Assembly: GCF_041146795.1 (NCBI RefSeq)
Contig: NC_135185.1
Coordinates: 11,939,529 to 12,003,528, forward strand
Length of the DNA stretch: 64,000 nucleotides
Reading direction: 5' to 3'
DNA from: Maylandia zebra
Taxonomy: Eukaryota; Chordata; Actinopteri; Cichliformes; Cichlidae
Part shown: positions 1 through 10,659 of the stretch, one piece after another
Numbering within the stretch: the stretch's first letter is position 1
Layout of the letters: every line of letters starts with the position of its first letter
The notes under the pieces: model-generated
What the model saw: only the letters and a program-made list of their open reading frames with translations
Database searches by the model: none
Told to the model about the DNA's origin: nothing
Program-made: the position numbers and the translations under genes

Positions 1-2600
1 CATGATCCTCTTCCCATGTCATGGCCTCCTGAGGCCACGGGAGGGGATGGCGGTGGGGAGGAGGAGGGGGCTGGGTTTAGGTGGCATGCCAGAGCTGAAC
101 TCTTAACAGCCCTCCTAGCAACAGCCAGCCCGCCTCTCGCACTCCTCCAACCTGCCAGCTCGAGTTGTCATGGTAGCCAGGTGTCCCCCGCCTCCCCTCC
201 CTCCCACTCACCCACTCACTCGCAAACATACTCACTCACATAAACACACTATAGACTCTCACCCTCTGAGGGCTCCACCTAAGCTGCAACACTATCCCCC
301 ATCTGTTGCACTACTATGCCTTACTTTCCCTGCGTTCCTCTGTCGGTTTCTCCACATCTCACCTCCTGTTGGTCCGTTCCCCGAGCAGGATGTGAGGAAT
401 CCCCGCAGCAGGAGGAGGACTGACAGATCTGTGCTCTCTTTATTTTATGTGTTGTCATTTTTGAGGAATGTATAGATATATAGGCCTGGATCACATCTAT
501 GGTTTTAATTTTCCCCAAAGCCACTTGAAGGAACTGACCATGATGTTGATCCAAAGATTGTAGCTTATAGAATATGTCTGTTAAAGGAGGGCTCACGCCT
601 TCCTTTCGGAGGATTAGTCACTGGAGGTGTTAGTTCGGACCAAGATTGTGTGTCTTATACGCGTGAAGAAATTGAGATAGTCGTAGTTTTAGTTATTTTC
701 TCCTTCTCGTTTTAGAAATCCTTGTACATTGTGTCAAATTTGAGGGCTTCATTGCCCTCAGGATATAAATATATTAATGCCTGTAATATGATCTTTGTAT
801 AAGAGGGGGGAAAAGCTTGAAACTTTCATCATTACTTGTCAACATATCAAACTGTTTTTAATGACCGAAGTCCTGCTATCTTTATTAGAAATGTGAAAAC
901 TGAAACATTTCATTAAATCAATTTGAAATTCTACCTGTCGTTTGCTGTATTTCTGATTATCTGGATTTGTAAGGTTTGTGTGTGTGGTTATGATGGTGCT
1001 GTTGCCATGGGCTTTCTGACCCTGGCCTGGCCATGCTGGCAGCAGCAGGAGTAATCTGACCCTCCTCCCATCTGTCTCCCCTGCTGCTCTACCCTGCTTA
1101 GAGGAGCATAATGGAGCCCCACCAGGAGGTACAGGTGCAATTGGTTGCAGCATCTACAGGTGCCCTGCCTCTCCTGGGCCACATAAAGACGCAAGAAAAG
1201 TACTTGACTGTAATTGGAGCCCTTAAATTGTGCATCCGTGAGAAAGAAACCTAATGTTGCCCCATTTTCACCCGGCTCGGCACTGTTTGCTTGTTTGTCA
1301 CCGACTCTGAGATACGTTACGACAGAACAGGCTGATATCCCCGTGAATACTACCAAATTGTGTTATTTCATGTGTTACGCTGGCAGCTGCAGTCAATTTT
1401 CACACTTCAGATCTCACTCTTTCTTAATGTATTGTCAGTGTTGCCTGGAGGAGCTCGAGGGGGTAACACTGAAAAGTTGGCCTTCTCTTTGGCCTTGCAC
1501 CGCTGCAGGAGTTTTAATAAGCACAAGAACTCTGCAGAAGCAGGAAGAGACTGTGAGGAGTTCAAGTTAGTGAAGAGGTGATGTTTTTAAATGTGTGTGT
1601 GGGTGTATATATTTTTTTTTATTTTTACACTACATTAGTCTTTCAGTTGACCACCTTTTTTGTCATCACTGATCGGCCTGTGAGGTCAGCTATATGTGTC
1701 TTTTGCTAAATTACCACCAACTTAATGCTTTATGGATTCTGGAGGTCAGCTTTGAAGCCGGTTGTGCCCTGATGTGTCCTAAATCATTTGAAAACAACCG
1801 AAGCAGGAAAAGAAATCGAGTTGTGTGAGTTTTCCAAAGCAGACAAATGTTTTACTGCTGCAGAGGTGAGCTCTGATCCACCACCTCTTTGTCCTGCTGT
1901 CATGTCCTGACGTGGTATTAAGAGGGTGAATTTATGATTAGGCCTTAAGTGCTTCACTGAGGCAGCGAAACGGCGTCTATGGAGCCACCGCAGCGATGAT
2001 TTACGCAGAATAAGTCTGATGTCGAAGGCACAGGGGGGTTTAGCCAAGGGAGTTGGACTTTCTCCCTGTTAAAGACGACTAAATAGATTGGTATCGTTTT
2101 GGAGTGTCACCATGTGTGGGAGAGGTGTTGAAGAGGAACCTTTACAGGTTTTGAAAGGTGACTTGGTTTAATTTCACTCTGTCAAAGTTTAACAATTTGT
2201 CATCTCGCTCCTGTACTTCAGAAGGCTGCTGTCAGAATCAACTTCAAATCAGCTGATCAGGCATAAAAAATGGGACAAAAAGTGCCCACGATGCCTCCTG
2301 TAGAACATTTTAGTCGAATAGAGTTTAAAATATGTGTGGAGGAACGGAGCGGGATTTATTTTGGTGCGTGTTCCTGTGCGCAGTTTGCGGGTTGAAATTA
2401 AGAAAACGATTGATGCACGTGGGCAATTTGGCATTTCTTCTCGGCTTTTCCAAAAGGAGCAAAACCAGAACGAGCCACGAGCTCATTGTGATTTAGTAAT
2501 AATTATTGTAGCACGAGGAGTTTTGTTTGGACATAAAGTTCATGGTGTCGTGTGCGGCTTCCTGTCTGTGTGAAAAGCGTCTTGAGACCACGTGTCCTTT
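1..2600. other. Intergenic, 3' of insm1; no gene seen
   Basis: No reading frame here resembles a known protein or has usable splice sites. The first 250 bases are purine-rich then C/T-rich and low in information. The rest is ordinary AT-rich unique-looking sequence. I see no transposon, RNA gene or promoter that I can name. Confidence 0.6.
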
Positions 2601-2609
2601 GGAAAATAT

Positions 2610-2615
2610 TTTATT
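2610..2615 (-). terminator. insm1: Poly(A) signal of insm1
   Basis: TTTATT on the + strand reads AATAAA on the minus strand, about 1.07 kb beyond the insm1 stop codon. A 3' UTR of about 1 kb, AT-rich with T runs (2740-2765, 3171-3186), would fit. Other usable signals may exist nearer the stop codon. Confidence 0.45.
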
Positions 2616-3685
2616 TCGATAGACAACAACGATATACACATACAATCAAAGCGCTATAAAAGCCAACATTTAAGAAAAATAACTTGTCCTTAAAAAAGAT
2701 TGCATCTAAGGTAAGAGCTTTACGTTTTTTCCTCTTTTTTTATTTTTTTATTTTTTATTTTTTTTACAAGAGCTGTGGAGATTGAAGATTAAAACCCGAC
2801 CCACGACATTTATCACAACTCATAAATTTGACAAAAAAAAAACAAAACAAAAAAACACAAAAGATTTGGCTATACGACATGTAAACTGCCAGAACGATTC
2901 ACAGGAAAAAATCACGACAAACACAACAATAAGTTACATAAAATAATTAGAATAAATAAATAAATAAACATATGATGACAAATATTGCAACAATTTTCAA
3001 GAATAATAATAAAATATGTGCCAGCATTCAAATTAAAACAATCTATGTTGACTTTTTTAAGGCAGTTATACAGCGGGATTTGGATGTGTACGTAGGCTAT
3101 TTCGGACTAGGCTTATTTGTATACTAAAGGCATTTGTGGTTCTACTAAACAGGGAATTCCTCAGTCACTCCTTTTTTTTTTTTTTTCTCCATCAACACAA
3201 AGTAAGTTCTGTCATTCACAAACTAGCGTAAAGCTACAGTGATAGAGCAATCACGGCCGGTGAAGTCAACAGGCTTTGATGGGGAAAAGGATTTGTGAGA
3301 AATTTAAGACATTTCTTAGGTCTAGAAGCTATCGTTGAACATGTGCTGTCCTAGAAAAATACCCTTTAACAGTCAAACTAACGCTTTGTATTCGTTTGTT
3401 TTTTTTTTTTATCTTGATAAACTAATTTGAGAAAGAACATCTCAAAATAGGCCTATATGTAATTCAAATATAGAGAGAAGCATTCAACAATCACTGATTG
3501 GCATGGAAAAGACACCACTTAAACATTAAACCGCCCTGCCTTTCATTGGCCTAAAGTTATGGCAGTGAGCACAAACCCTTTGTGTTTTCGTTTTTCTTTT
3601 TTAACCCCCTAAGACACTTTTCTATCCGCTTCTTAATTATTATTTTTAATTTCCCCCCATCAAAGGCACGAGTTCTGTGTTGTCT

Positions 3686-5140
3686 TTAGCAGGCGGGGCG
3701 CACCGGCATTTGGAGCAGGATCACCTGCCTGTTCTCCGAGGGGTGGCACTTGTTTATGTGCCTGGTGAGCCCCGGCGAGCTGTAGAGGGTGGCGGGGCAG
3801 TATTTGCACGGGTAAATCTGGGAGGAGTGCATGAGGCGCAGGTGTCTCTCCTGGCCGGCCCTGCTGGTGAAGCTCTCCCGGCACACCGGGCACAGCAGGC
3901 AGTCCACCGGGCTCAGATTGAGGGGGCTTTGGTTTGAGGCTTCCGCTGAGGATGAGGATGATGACGCTGATGAGGAGGTGTTTGACTCCGGAGCCTGCTC
4001 TGCCGGGCGGTCGCTGGTTTGAAACCCGCGCTCCTCCAGCACTTTCTTTTGCAGGGCCTGGTGTCCCATGATGTGTTTCCTTAGGCACGCCTGCCGCTTA
4101 AACCTCTTCCCGCAGAACTGGCAGTCATAGCAGCCATCTTCAGAACCCGATTCGGACAGACCTGGACTCGGGGTGTCTCTGTCACTCATGTCTTTGGCTT
4201 CGTCGGAGACTGACTTGACACCTAGTGGTGGCATTTTGGCCATTTCAGGTTTGATGCCCTGCGCGGGTGGCATGGCGGGCGCGCCGGTGGTCCGAGGTTT
4301 GTGCCAGCGGCGGTGAGAGGCGAGGTTTGCCGGGCAGCTGAACATCTTATCGCACTCAGGACACCGGTACTCGACCCTGACTATGCGGGAGCACTTGTGC
4401 TGAGCCAGGGAGAACGGATCCGCGTACGCCTCCTTGCACAGCTGGCACACGAACTCCCCCAGAGGTTTGTTTCCTGCGGAGGACTGAGCCCGCGGCTTCA
4501 TCTCCACCGGACCCTCTTTGATTTTGAGACCAAGCACCGGAGAAGTCGTCACCTCATCTTCAAAGTTGAGTTTTCTAATGGCTTTGGGTTTTTTGGATGC
4601 GGCTTTAGATTTGCGCTCCGTTCCATCAGTTGCGGGTCTTTTGGTGCCGACCCGGTTGCTTGGTCCCGGGAGGCTGCTGCTGCTGGTGGTGCTGGTGCCG
4701 CTGCGGCTGCTGTTGCTGGTGCCGATTTTCAGGTCGACCGGGGCGTACAGGAGGTGATCCAGACCGGAGAGGGAGGCGGGTGTTGGGAATGACTCGGCAG
4801 AAATAGGCGAGCCCAGATTGAAACTTCGCTCGAAATATCCCCTGTCGTGCTCCTTGCTGATGGGCCGGGTGGGGCTGTAGAGGGCTTGGCACACGGCTTC
4901 TGGGTTGCCGAACTGTGCCGGCTTCTCCATTCTTGGCACCGACGCGTCAGCTGCGGTGAAATCCGGCGATGCGGAGGCGCGGTCCGGACTGGACGCCACT
5001 GAAATCGGCGGGGATGGGTCCGTGTGACTCGGCAAGGCAGCTGGGGTGGGTGGCTCCTGGAGGTCATCATCGTCTGACCGAGTCCTGTAGGAAACATGTG
5101 CAGATTTCTTGTTTCTTTTTACCAGGAATCCTTTGGGCAT
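3686..5140 (-). CDS. insm1: Insulinoma-associated protein 1 (SNAG/C2H2 zinc-finger repressor)
   Basis: Intronless gene for a 484-residue nuclear transcription repressor of neuroendocrine and neural progenitor cells. Residues 1-11 ([11 protein letters not shown]) are the SNAG repression domain that recruits LSD1/CoREST in this family. They are followed by a Pro/Ser-rich region and a basic stretch near 165-190 ([20 protein letters not shown]) that looks like a nuclear localisation signal. Five zinc fingers follow at about 230-250, 258-280, 338-360, 415-438 and 443-465. The first ends C2HC-like (HKC) as in INSM1. Ser-rich linkers (388-400) separate the fingers. Human INSM1 is also single-exon and 510 residues, so length and structure fit. 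The start is fixed by the SNAG motif, which must be N-terminal. Teleosts carry two copies (insm1a, insm1b) and I cannot tell which this is. The long opposite-strand frames here come from its GC-rich codons. Confidence 0.97.
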   Translation of the reverse strand: MPKGFLVKRNKKSAHVSYRTRSDDDDLQEPPTPAALPSHTDPSPPISVASSPDRASASPDFTAADASVPRMEKPAQFGNPEAVCQALYSPTRPISKEHDRGYFERSFNLGSPISAESFPTPASLSGLDHLLYAPVDLKIGTSNSSRSGTSTTSSSSLPGPSNRVGTKRPATDGTERKSKAASKKPKAIRKLNFEDEVTTSPVLGLKIKEGPVEMKPRAQSSAGNKPLGEFVCQLCKEAYADPFSLAQHKCSRIVRVEYRCPECDKMFSCPANLASHRRWHKPRTTGAPAMPPAQGIKPEMAKMPPLGVKSVSDEAKDMSDRDTPSPGLSESGSEDGCYDCQFCGKRFKRQACLRKHIMGHQALQKKVLEERGFQTSDRPAEQAPESNTSSSASSSSSSAEASNQSPLNLSPVDCLLCPVCRESFTSRAGQERHLRLMHSSQIYPCKYCPATLYSSPGLTRHINKCHPSENRQVILLQMPVRPAC

Positions 5141-5303
5141 CTTGGCGAGGAACGGCGAAAAGGCACTTCGGGGAGGTGGGTAAAATCTGGAGTATCCAGG
5201 TTTGAAAAATATGGCAACACTAGAGGCTTATGGGACTTGATTTCCCCAGTATATCGATCCCTCTGTTGCTGAAATGTTTTCGTCTCCAAGGCATAGCTCC
5301 ACT

Positions 5304-5312
5304 CTTTTTATG
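5304..5312 (-). promoter_or_regulatory. insm1: TATA-like box of insm1
   Basis: On the minus strand the sequence CATAAAAAG lies about 165 bases before the insm1 start codon. It would place transcription start near 5275-5280 and give a 5' UTR of about 135-140 bases with no room for an intron. ATTGG/CCAAT-type sequence lies about 50 bases further upstream (about 5358-5362). This is inferred from position only. Confidence 0.45.
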
Positions 5313-5319
5313 CCGGAAT

Positions 5320-8120
5320 GATGCTATTGTTCTCGCCCCCCCTGTTGCAGCATCCCCGACCAATCGGATGAAACCAAGATCCCAGTGGGTTTTATTGTGG
5401 GAGGGCTCAGATCCTGGGTTTGCTGGATTTCGTTGGAGGATGTGCAGATAGCTTAGCAGATGTACTGGCGGTTTATTACATTAATGTGTGCGCTCTGCCC
5501 CTCCCCGACAGAGGCACACGCCGGGACCCTCCTCTTTTTACGGTCTGATGGGCCCCTACACAAATGCACACGTGCCACTGCTTTGTGGTTCTCCTCCGGG
5601 GGTCCCGGAGTTGCCAAAAGGAAATGTCCGTCACCGCCACAATTATCACAATTTCGAATTAAAACTGGGTGAGACAAGCTTGGTTAAACAGAAACCCAAA
5701 GGTGTGTTTCTTCACGTGTCCGCTGTGGTGTTGGTCAGAGAGGCGGCTCGCCTCACACACGGCTGTAAAACTGTGTTTGCAGTGCACAGTCATCCAGTTT
5801 GTTTTAAGACTAAACATTTTTTCTATCCACGCACTTGACTCGTTTACGCGTGACCTTTACGCGCGTTCCGCGGGCACATCAGTGAACTAAAGACACTTTT
5901 TAAAGACCTTTATTTTGGTCTTGAATAAACACTACAGAGGGAGTGTTTCTTTATTTTAGGGCACGTGTCTGTCTCGGTAGTTTAACTCGACATATAAATC
6001 AGTCATCTCGCTGCATACATAAGTAATAAGAAGGCCCTCTGGTCTTTGTGCACAATGGCTACGTCTGCCCGTGCTTGGATATCCTGTCTCTCTTTTTTCG
6101 GTTTGAAAGGCAAATTGACCTCTTAACTGTGAAACGGGACTCACGGCCAATCTGGCCCACAGCTAGACGCGTGCTGGGCGGAATCAGTGCTCCAGACAAA
6201 GAAGGCCGAAACCGAATTTCGTGTTGGGGAGAAATGCTGCCCAGATATTCAGAGCTAAAATGTGGCTGATGTAGCTGCTGGATAGCCCAAAAGTGTTTTC
6301 GGGATGTTAGAAGTTGAGTACAATTCTGCTGGAAGAAGCTAATCTAAGTTTGGATTGTGTCGAATCCACGTTTTGAACAAACTGAACGGTTTGATTTACT
6401 TTCAAATGTCTCAAAGCAAAACTCAGCTTGCGTTAAACTGACTCATTTCGCAGCACGTCTCCATCTAACAAAGACAGACCGCACTGTTGTCTATTTCTCT
6501 TCCCCGTCAGCGCTCTGTGAGTCTCTCATATTTTGTGTGCAAGTCTTCTTTTTTTCGCCATAATGGCTAAATGTATGCGGCAGTGCGCCACTTGGCAGAA
6601 TGTGCATTCTTTTTCCCTTTCAGTCAGCAGACCAGGGAGGAATTAATCTCCATCATCGGACATTGTTCCCCTCATTTGCATAAAGCTGCAGTATGACCAA
6701 GTCAAATAATTGCACAATCGGAGCCGAGCCGCAGGCCTGTGCCTTGCTTTCAATAGGCCTCTGTGCCCCGGTGCCTCCTCACCTGCCTGAAAACACACCG
6801 TTATGTTTGTTGGAAATGGTTAAATGATAGATTAGCTGAATAATAATAAAGTCTGAAATGCCCACGAGGCAGACTTAAAACTGCGGGAAACCTTTAAATT
6901 ATTTCAGTAAGTGACAAAGTTTGACCACGATTTTGAAGTTTCTCTGAGAATCACGTTTAAACGTGTCGTTCATCTAATCGTAGCTGGGGGTTTTTGTTGG
7001 GTTTTTTGTATGTTGTTTTATTTTCACGGGTTTCATCGACTGGCCCAGAGGTAATTACAGATTTTCTCTAAATGAGAAACCTCTCTAAAACCTGATTTCT
7101 GTCCCTGCTGCATCACGCTCTCCTCCGCCGCTCTGTTGTTGAACTGTTGTTCTTTCAGTCTGCGCGTCTATTAGTCGTGGTTTGTTGGGACTACAAGCTT
7201 TGATGGCATTTTAACGAGTTCCTCTTTCCCCCGAGATAATTTCTGTGGGGCGCGTGGGCCGGTGTGTTGGCCTTGGCCGTACCGACGCATGCGCGTGTTT
7301 GCTCAGTGGCGCGTGCTGCCCTGCGCGGACGGGAAGCATAGGCGCCTAATTAGCATACAGCTGCAGCTGCTTTAACGCAGGCCCAACACCATCCTTTTAA
7401 CCTTATGGCATGCTATAGGAGTCCAAATATTGCTCGAGTTTGCCTCTTTCTTACAGGTTATGATGTTTATGTTGAAATATAATATCGGTAAACGTGTAAA
7501 ATATCAATAAGTACATTTTAGATGTTTTTTTTTCATTGAGGTTAAATCACATTTCTTTGCTAAAGGCACGCTTTGTTTTGTTTTTTGTCCATCCTTTTGC
7601 AAATAAGCTCTTACAATGACTGCTAAACCTTTGTAGGCCTGTTAGTTTATGGCTTAACTGCATCACCAGAAGCCTGATTTGAATACTGGTCCATTTCTGA
7701 GATTCTGGCTTCAGAGCTCAGCTCTTACTTCATTGCACCACCTACAGGATGAAGGGTTAAACTCGGTGACAAAGGCAGAGTTTACCTCCAGTCATCAGAA
7801 CCTTATGGTCTTTTAAAAGGCATCAACACATAGTTTGTGTTCAGCATTACTCGTGATTACAGACGGAGCTTTGGAGCCGTTTGGTCATGTCACACAGATT
7901 GGATTACACTTATTCTCGCTGTAGCTGTACAGAGACCTCCTGTACATCCCTGATGAATGATTGCCTCCATGTGCTGTGCCAATCAAAGCCAATTTGAAAG
8001 TGCAATAGGACGTGACTGTAATTGGTGCTCACTACAGGGCCACATTCAATGCACTGTCAATCAATTATTGTAATGGATTAGCTGAGCTCCTATTCTGGCT
8101 GGTTGTAATCTGATAGAGGG
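5320..8120. other. insm1 upstream region, non-coding
   Basis: No gene is seen. Stretches around 6620-6790 (with an octamer-like ATTTGCATA near 6675) and 7900-8120 (several TAATTG/CAATTA homeodomain-type cores and CAATCAAAG-like sequence) have the non-repetitive, motif-dense look of conserved non-coding elements. No comparison was possible. A paired E-box and a REST-type site are listed separately. Confidence 0.35.
7358..7369. promoter_or_regulatory. Overlapping CAGCTG E-box pair
   Basis: CAGCTGCAGCTG, two E-boxes sharing a palindrome, lies about 2.1 kb upstream of the inferred insm1 start, next to a TAATTAG homeodomain core (7348-7354). CAGCTG is the preferred site of Ascl1-type bHLH factors, and insm1 is a known Ascl1/NeuroD/Neurogenin target. 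Assignment to insm1 is inference. Confidence 0.4.
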
Positions 8121-8124
8121 CTTT

Positions 8125-8145
8125 TTCAGCACCATGGAGAGAGCC
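8125..8145 (+). promoter_or_regulatory. RE1/NRSE site for REST (site 1)
   Basis: The 21-base RE1 frame reads TTCAGCACCATGG then AGAGAGCC. Against the usual matrix (TTCAGCACCATGG then ACAGCGCC) only two positions differ. The GGAGAG centre is, from memory, that of the classical SCG10/STMN2 element. It lies about 3.0 kb upstream of the insm1 start codon. REST silences neuronal and neuroendocrine genes outside those tissues, so insm1 is the natural target; that link is inference. Confidence 0.75.
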
Positions 8146-8285
8146 AGCGAGGGATCCAGATTTAATCAGACTGGCTGTGGACACAGCACAGCCTCGGCTA
8201 CAGCCTTTGTCCCCAACGCTGAGAGCAGGCAGAGACCAGCAATAGAACAGAGATGCAGCAGAACAAAAGAGCCTAATGAAGCCAT

Positions 8286-8310
8286 TGGGGTTTTTTTTTT
8301 TTTTTTTTTA
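8286..8310 (+). repeat. Poly(T) tract
   Basis: An uninterrupted T run of roughly 20 bases between RE1 site 1 and an L2 LINE scrap. It may be part of an old insertion boundary. Confidence 0.5.
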
Positions 8311-8514
8311 ATATCCTTGTTCAAAACACACAGACACAATTTTTATCAAGGGAAACAGTGTTTTACTTCCCTCTTGTCCAGTCATCTGGCTTCACCGGCT
8401 CCATATTCCTCGACTTATTCAATACCTTCAAAGCTCTCAGCGACTTGGCATTCTCATATTTTTCAGACCTTCACCCTTACGCCCCTTCCCAGTTTCAGCT
8501 GCTGTTCTGACTGC

Positions 8515-8660
8515 TCCTCACTTCAAACCTAACACCACGGGTGCCCGAGCTTTCAGCTGTGTTGCAACTCATCACCTCTACACCTTCGCCAGCTCGACTC
8601 TTTGTCACAGTTCAAATCTCAGCTCAAAACCTGCCTGTTTTCATTTGCATATCAGCTGTA
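8515..8660 (+). mobile_element. L2-type LINE fragment, reverse transcriptase C-terminus
   Basis: Read in one frame, 8595-8660 gives SLSQFKSQLKTCLFSFAYQL, the standard end of fish L2-clade proteins. Residues just before it (LHLRQLD) match the LPLQLR-LDS part of the same motif. Compare the fuller L2 copy at the right edge of this window, which ends VDSFKKQLKTLLFKQAF. Upstream frames are eroded. Only this C-terminal scrap is recognisable, so it is old and 5'-truncated. Confidence 0.7.
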
Positions 8661-10636
8661 ATCATCCTGTTATGTGTTACTTTCTCAGTTATTTTTATCT
8701 TTTAATAGTGTTCTTGTTGTTTAGCGTTGTGTAAGATGACCTCGAGTGTTTGAAACAAGCCAACGGATGAAACGTGTTATTGCTTTTGTTGTCTCCAGCT
8801 CTAAGTTAGTCCGTGCGTTTTCCCTCACTGTGGGGAAAATAAATGTATTTTTAAAAATAACTGCAGTTCTAAAACACCTTTTGTATTCCAGTTTCCAGAT
8901 ACTGACTGTAAACTGAAGGATTTTAGTGCTTGAAGTACTTTGTTTGAAGGTCACATCTCTAATGCGAGCTAACACCTTAGTTTCCTGCTCTCTGACCAGA
9001 GATCATTGTGGCTGTTTTCACAATTTGCGTCCCGTGTGACCTGGAAAACCATCTGTAGGCGATGTGTGGGAATTCAACAAGTCCCTGTGAGGCAGGAGTC
9101 AAACTGCTCCTGTAAAGAGCAACAATAGTAAAAGGTTTGTGGAAAAGAAGTCAGACAGTAGAGCCAGAGGATCAATGGGGAAATTGGCTGTTTAGCAAGG
9201 AGTGCAGCACGGAGGTCACTGTCTAGACTTTAAAGTGTACTTTGGATGGATGCCCATGAGACCAGGTTACTGTGAAAAGCCCATAAAGTGGTATAGCTCC
9301 GAGCTTAAGACTAATGGACCTGGTGGACCTGACTGGGAATGTCCCTGATGCCATCTGTACGTTTGACGGTGATGCTGATGACTTTATGACAGCACAGACA
9401 GATGTTTTCTGGCTTTAATGACATTTCTAAAAAGGTTCTGTGGATCTAGCTGGCAAAACAGTCTTTTTGGAATATAGCCGCAGTGCATCTTTAGAGGGGG
9501 ATTATGATGACATCCAAGGCGAATAAACGAGAACGCCACGAATGCTTTTAGTGTTTATATCAAACATCGTATGATCAGACATGTGAACAAAGGCTTCAAA
9601 GGGACAACACCAGATTTTTCCCCCCTTGTAAAGAGGCTGTTATTAAAAGGAGGTCTTTCTGCATATCAGGCATCAGTTGCTGGAGTCCCAGGGGCATGTT
9701 TAGCTCTAATTTACCCATCAAAAACATCAGAGTGTCTCTCAATAATCTCTGCAGTCCATTGGTTGTTTGGGGTGGAGTCCCCTGTCAGAAAGCATGCCCT
9801 GGAATGTTAAACACTAATTCACCTCTGAGCGGTGGAGGTGGATAAAGTGATTGTTCTATCTGGGAGCTGATTAAAACAGGCTCTAGCCCGTTTCTCCCCT
9901 CTGCGTTCACCTCTGACGTCCATCACATTCATTTCAGTATTCATGAGTGGATGAGAAAGCCCAGGCAGAGCGACTGCCGTATTACAGATAATAAGGCCAG
10001 CGGGCACCACATTCACTGCCACAGGTCCCCCCCCCACCCCTGCCCCAGCTCATTCAATTACTCTACAAGAGTTCTCTGAGGCACAGCTGCACTATGGGGG
10101 TAAAGAGGAGCAAATTGAGGTACATTCATGTAGACGCACACGCACTCACGCACCTCACAGATACAAAGAAGTGGAGGAGGTACGCACACGGCAGCGAGAG
10201 CAGCCAGCGTATAAAGGATCTCACTGACAGGCATTTAGCTTAGTAGTCAATACATTACACAAGTAGACAACAAAAAAAGGCTCATCCTCTCTAACTCACT
10301 GGCTCCCTGAAGATTATATTGATAATGACTCTATAAGAGAAATGAAACCAAGGCCATTCCTCATAGACTCCATATATGAGGTTGCCATTATCTTGATGAA
10401 AGTGTAGACAGCAGCTGTATCATCTACGAGCATGAAAGATGGACTCTGGCAGACCTAATGGGCCATATCCGTTATCTATTGATTATCATCCATTCATCTA
10501 AAGATGCATTAGGGCCGTGTGAGAATCTCTGTTAAAAACATAACTGCCTGCTTCCTGAATTATTTACAAAGTTAGGTTTTAAACAATGGCTCTAAATGCG
10601 ATTGTCCACCTGGTGTCATCACTCAAGAGAAGACTG
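8661..10636. other. Intergenic desert, no gene seen
   Basis: No exon-like sequence is recognised. 9890-10030 holds TAAT/bicoid-type sequence in otherwise high-complexity DNA that could be a conserved element. A C run lies near 10027-10035. The short frames here show no family resemblance. Confidence 0.45.
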
Positions 10637-10657
10637 GCTGCTCTCCGTGGTGCTGAA
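10637..10657 (-). promoter_or_regulatory. RE1/NRSE site for REST (site 2, inverted)
   Basis: On the minus strand this reads TTCAGCACCACGG then AGAGCAGC. It matches the RE1 matrix at 18 of 21 positions, and its first 17 bases equal the SCG10-type element as I recall it. It faces the opposite way to site 1, about 2.5 kb further from insm1. Two independent near-consensus 21-mers this close are not expected by chance. Confidence 0.65.
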
Positions 10658-10659
10658 CT

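Noticed and set aside
4301-4792. 163-codon plus-strand frame over insm1
   Set aside because: It is the opposite strand of the insm1 zinc-finger and linker codons; Ala/Gly/Leu-rich, no domain.
8134-8532. 132-codon frame starting within the RE1 site
   Set aside because: Low-complexity after a poly(T) run, no family resemblance; the ATG is part of the REST motif.
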